64,000 nt of DNA from Triglochin maritima. Lineage: Eukaryota; Streptophyta; Magnoliopsida; Alismatales; Juncaginaceae. The stretch lies in assembly GCA_963682175.1 (NCBI GenBank), contig OY821771.1, forward strand, positions 38,026,201 to 38,090,200, written 5' to 3'. Position 1 is the stretch's first letter. Each line of letters opens with the position of its first letter. A program made the translations under genes and the position numbers. Positions 61,065 to 64,000 of this stretch are shown one piece after another. The notes beneath the pieces were generated by a model, which was given only the letters and a program-made list of their open reading frames with translations, was not told the origin of the DNA and made no database searches.

Positions 61065-62610
61065 TAGGATGACAACAGATTAGGTCCGGTTCGGGTACTA
61101 GTAGAACCGGAACCGGAACAGAATTATAAATTGGGACCCAGAACCGGATCCGTTTCCGGATCGGTTCCTAACATGGGTACCCAAAATCGGATCCGGTTGG
61201 TTAACGGGTACCCAGAACCGTATCTGTTGGAACCGGATTCAATACAAATTTTGTATTTTCAATGGGTTCTTCGCGGATTTGGTCACAAAAAATCATCCCA
61301 AAAGACTTGTTGAAACCAATGGCCTATGGTGAGGTTTTATAGTTTGGATGGGAGTGAGAAATTCATTTTTTTCGATGTGGGACTATATTTTCCACACAAA
61401 ATTCGTTTTTTTCCAAAACAATATCCATTCAGGATAGCATTAATTACCAACTCCCATGATTTGATGTAGTGGTGAAGTTCATTTGACTGTGACTCATGCA
61501 CCTCAGGTTCGAATCCTGGTAGGTGACATTTGTTTTGAAAATATTGTTCATGTTGGATCCGGTTCCGATTCCGGGTCCATTGGCAAGAACTATGTAATAT
61601 CCTGAATTTTTTAGTTGAGGTAATAATCAAATATATTAATGGACTAATTAAGTCTTTGAATGCATGTGTGGTTTTATGTGATGTTTGGGCTTGAGTGCAA
61701 TTTACCCAAGTCTTTCCACGTGTGATGATGAGAGGAGAAGTTGAGAGGCGGTAGAGATGGATGAGTATAGAAGAAAGTAGTTGAAGAAGAGAAATCAGTT
61801 GATGTTTGTGTTGATGGAGAGAAGATAAGAGTTGTGAAGAGAGAAGTTGAGAGTTGAGAGAGTTGAGGAAATCAGAAGAACAAGATGAAAATTTTGAGGC
61901 AAGTACTTATTCGTTATTCTTCAGTTTCATGTCATGTTTGTATCTCTTGATACCCGTACGTAGTTGCATGCATGCTGAGTATTGATATTGAATTCATTGA
62001 TATACATATGATTGCATTGTGGTGTTTCAGTTGACATGTCTTGTGGTTGTATGTATGTTTCTGGCTGAGCCACTAAGGAAAGAGCTACCTAGCGGACAAC
62101 GTGGAGCCACCCGAGAGAGGAAAGGGCTACCTGACGTTAGTGTGGAGCTATCATGTATGCGTCTGACTGATTGATAGATTTTAGAAACACAGGACGTGGT
62201 CGAATCCGAATGGGGGTTCCAGATTGTTATGCATGCATTTTATTTGTGATGCATGTCTTTTGATTGTGCTTATTGACCGAGTGTCATATTTTGTATTATT
62301 TTTCACATGATTATGATTTTGATTGATTGACGGTTGGAACTTGCGGGCTGTCGAATTCACAAATTATTGATTATATTTTTCAGATTATTTATAGGTCTAT
62401 CAGATAGATTTACAAATCAGAGTACGCAGCGGTCAGGTTCGTGGATCGTATCTTAACGCACCGGGTTCAGGCGTCACTTGTCTGGGCTTGGGGCGTTACA
62501 AACCATATCCGAACCGGAACCAGGTCGGTTCTGAAAGTGTATATCCAGATCCAACCCATATCTGTTTTGTCCGGGTTCCTTCGGTTCCGGATACCCGTTG
62601 TCACGCCTTA
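61065..62610. mobile_element. DNA-transposon-like unit rich in GGTTCCGG words, split by a solo LTR
   Basis: The left end (GGATGACAACAGATTAGG, about 61068) and right end (CCCGTTGTCACGCC, about 62592-62607) are imperfect inverted repeats centred on TGACAAC. Both halves are full of GGTTCCGGATC/GGGTACC words. The unit is interrupted by the LTR at 61593-62500. The superfamily is not certain (hAT-like by terminus only), and no clean duplication was found. Confidence 0.45.
61593..62500. mobile_element. Solo LTR, gypsy type, TSD AACTA/AACCA
   Basis: TGTAATATCCTGAATTTT ... GGGGCGTTACA is the terminal pattern seen in many plant gypsy-type LTRs. The flanking 5-mers (61588-61592 and 62501-62505) match at 4 of 5. 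Confidence 0.75.
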
Positions 62611-62659
62611 TAGGGATACACTATGGATAAAGAGTGCATTTTTCCTGAGTACTTCACCC

Positions 62660-62666
62660 TATAAAT
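62660..62666 (+). promoter_or_regulatory. TATA box of GLP gene
   Basis: TATAAAT, 62 bp before the ATG, followed by a CT-rich leader (CTTCTCCTCTCCAACC). Confidence 0.75.
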
Positions 62667-62721
62667 TCATAGCAAACTTCTCCTCTCCAACCAAACCAAC
62701 CATCTATCTGAAGTATTCCAA

Positions 62722-63845
62722 ATGGCTTCAGGTTTAGCACCACTATTTGTTCTCTTGGCTTTGGCTTGGACTGGAGCACTTGCTTACGATCCCAGCCCTC
62801 TCCAAGACGTCTGTGTTGCGGACCTGATCAAATCCAAATATGGTACATTTTGTGACCATATATATATATACTAATCAGAATATATGTAACCTATGGTTTA
62901 TTAAGAACTCTGGTACACCGAGCATGTTTCCACTTCTATTTTTAGTAAATATATATGTTGACCCTTAAACGTCCATGGGGGTTGCCATTATTACGATTTT
63001 CGTAGCAGGTAAGATCTGATGATATGATGTAATCAATACTGAGCTTGTACTTGTAAGTGACATACAAATATCTCATGTGTAATATAATATGTAGTTATTT
63101 TAGAAGCTTAATGATGAGTAGTGGTAAACAAAGAGGAAATGTTTCCCACATCATGTAAGGTAGAACATGCAACTATATATATCCTGAAATCATAACAGCA
63201 GACAGATCCAGTGTCGTTAAACAGGCATATATATACAAATGCAATTGTCATTTAAAATTTTTCCATCCATTGACATTGATGCATTTTGCAGTAAACGTGA
63301 ATGGATATCCATGCAAGGACCGGAAGCATGTGACCATCGACGATTTCACAAACAACGGGCCAACGCACCCTCCCACCCCAAACAAATACGGTTACTGCAT
63401 ATCACCTGCAGGCATTTACCAAATCCCAGCAGAAAACACACTCGGCATCTACGGGTCGAGAGTGGACTACGCCTCGGGAGGTATCTTCCCTCCGCACTAC
63501 GACATAAGAGCATCTGAACTCCTATCCGTGATCGAGGGTGCCATCTACACCGGCTTCGTCTTACCAGGGTCCCCGGGGTACCCACCACGCAACTTCGCCA
63601 CGATCCTCAAGCGTGGTGACAGTATCGTGTATCCCGTCGCCCAAATCAAGTACAAGATGAACATCCGACGGGACCGTGCAGTAACACTTTCAGTATTCAA
63701 CAGCCAAAATCCCGGCCTGGAGTATATCGGAGAAAATACATTTGGGGCGCAACCTGAGATCGAAGACAGGGTTCTGGCCAAGGGTTTCAGGATTTCTCCC
63801 AAGGAGGTCGACATCCTCCAGAAGAGGTTTGCTCATAACTTTTGA
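62722..63845 (+). CDS. Germin-like protein with partial metal site
   Basis: Two exons, 62722-62842 and 63292-63845, joined in phase 1 by a 449-bp GT-AG intron; the product is 224 aa, the usual GLP length. Residues 1-21 are a signal peptide ending in ALA. The mature start is YDPSPLQDVCVAD. The disulfide Cys are C31 and C48, and an extra C76 is unusual. Cupin words include IPAENTLGIYG, YASGGIFPPHY, FATILKRGD, FNSQNPGL, VLAKGFRIS. Box 1 keeps H109 and E116 but the second His is D111; in box 2 the His is K160. Mn binding of the usual germin type is therefore doubtful. The protein is likely secreted to the apoplast. The frame is open and the splice sites are good, so it is likely expressed. AATGAATAAG at 63904-63913 may serve polyadenylation. 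Confidence 0.93.
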
Positions 63846-64000
63846 GTTCGTACCTGGTTTCAGGTTTCTAGAAACATGTATGTGTTTCTGTATCGATATC
63901 AATGAATGAATAAGAGGTCCAGACTGACGATGAGACTTTTCTTTTTATAATATAATGCCAATCTTTTGTTGTTCAGCCGGTGTTCATCTCCAGCAGAAAT

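Overview
The window is plant nuclear DNA, most likely a eudicot. It is AT-rich and has spliced genes with GT-AG introns. The two intact gene copies have TATA boxes about 60-75 bp upstream of their ATG. It is dominated by nested plant transposons (Ty1/copia, an Athila-like Ty3/gypsy element, L1-type LINE, Mutator-like, CACTA-like and hAT). I cannot name the species.

The host genes are a tandem array of germin-like protein (GLP, secreted cupin) genes, all on the + strand: a pseudogene at 14370-15431, an orphan first exon at 33426-33540, an intact two-exon gene at 38311-39645, a pseudogene whose two exons (42626-42743 and 53569-54076) are split by about 10 kb of nested retrotransposons, a pseudogene at 55169-55861, and an intact two-exon gene at 62722-63845. 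The first intron sits at the same phase-1 position in most copies. The two intact copies have lost most or all of the Mn-binding residues that define germins, while two broken copies still spell most of them.

Layout: 1-1200 LTR-like sequence with palindromic boxes; about 1756-4390 a LINE interrupted by a solo LTR; 6987-14017 a decayed copia element carrying a solo LTR; 14370-15431 GLP pseudogene; about 15718-16334 an LTR-PBS remnant; about 16345-18546 CACTA-like element; 19561-21135 Mutator-like element holding a 243-bp higher-order minisatellite; 21989-33019 Mutator-like element into which a copia element (23085-32360, - strand) inserted, itself carrying a solo LTR (30175-31687); 33077-33275 hAT MITE; about 34737-37930 Mutator-like element carrying GRF zinc-finger genes; 38311-39645 GLP; 40827-41090 hAT transposase fragment; 42626-54076 GLP pseudogene with a three-deep retrotransposon nest in its intron; 55169-55861 GLP pseudogene; 56290-58895 CACTA-like element with a nested solo LTR; about 61065-62610 a TIR-like element with a nested gypsy-type solo LTR; 62722-63845 GLP.

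Two observations stand out. First, the copia element at 23085-32360 has only one LTR. Its other end stops exactly at the primer-binding site, and both ends are flanked by the same 5-bp duplication. That is the structure expected if a cDNA that never completed plus-strand transfer was integrated. Second, several unrelated LTR families carry arrays of a palindrome of the form CGGT-NN-ACCG arranged in pairs. Two arrays hold twelve pairs at exactly 19 bp start to start, and others have pairs at about 18-25 bp. Everything was read by eye; no alignment or database search was run.
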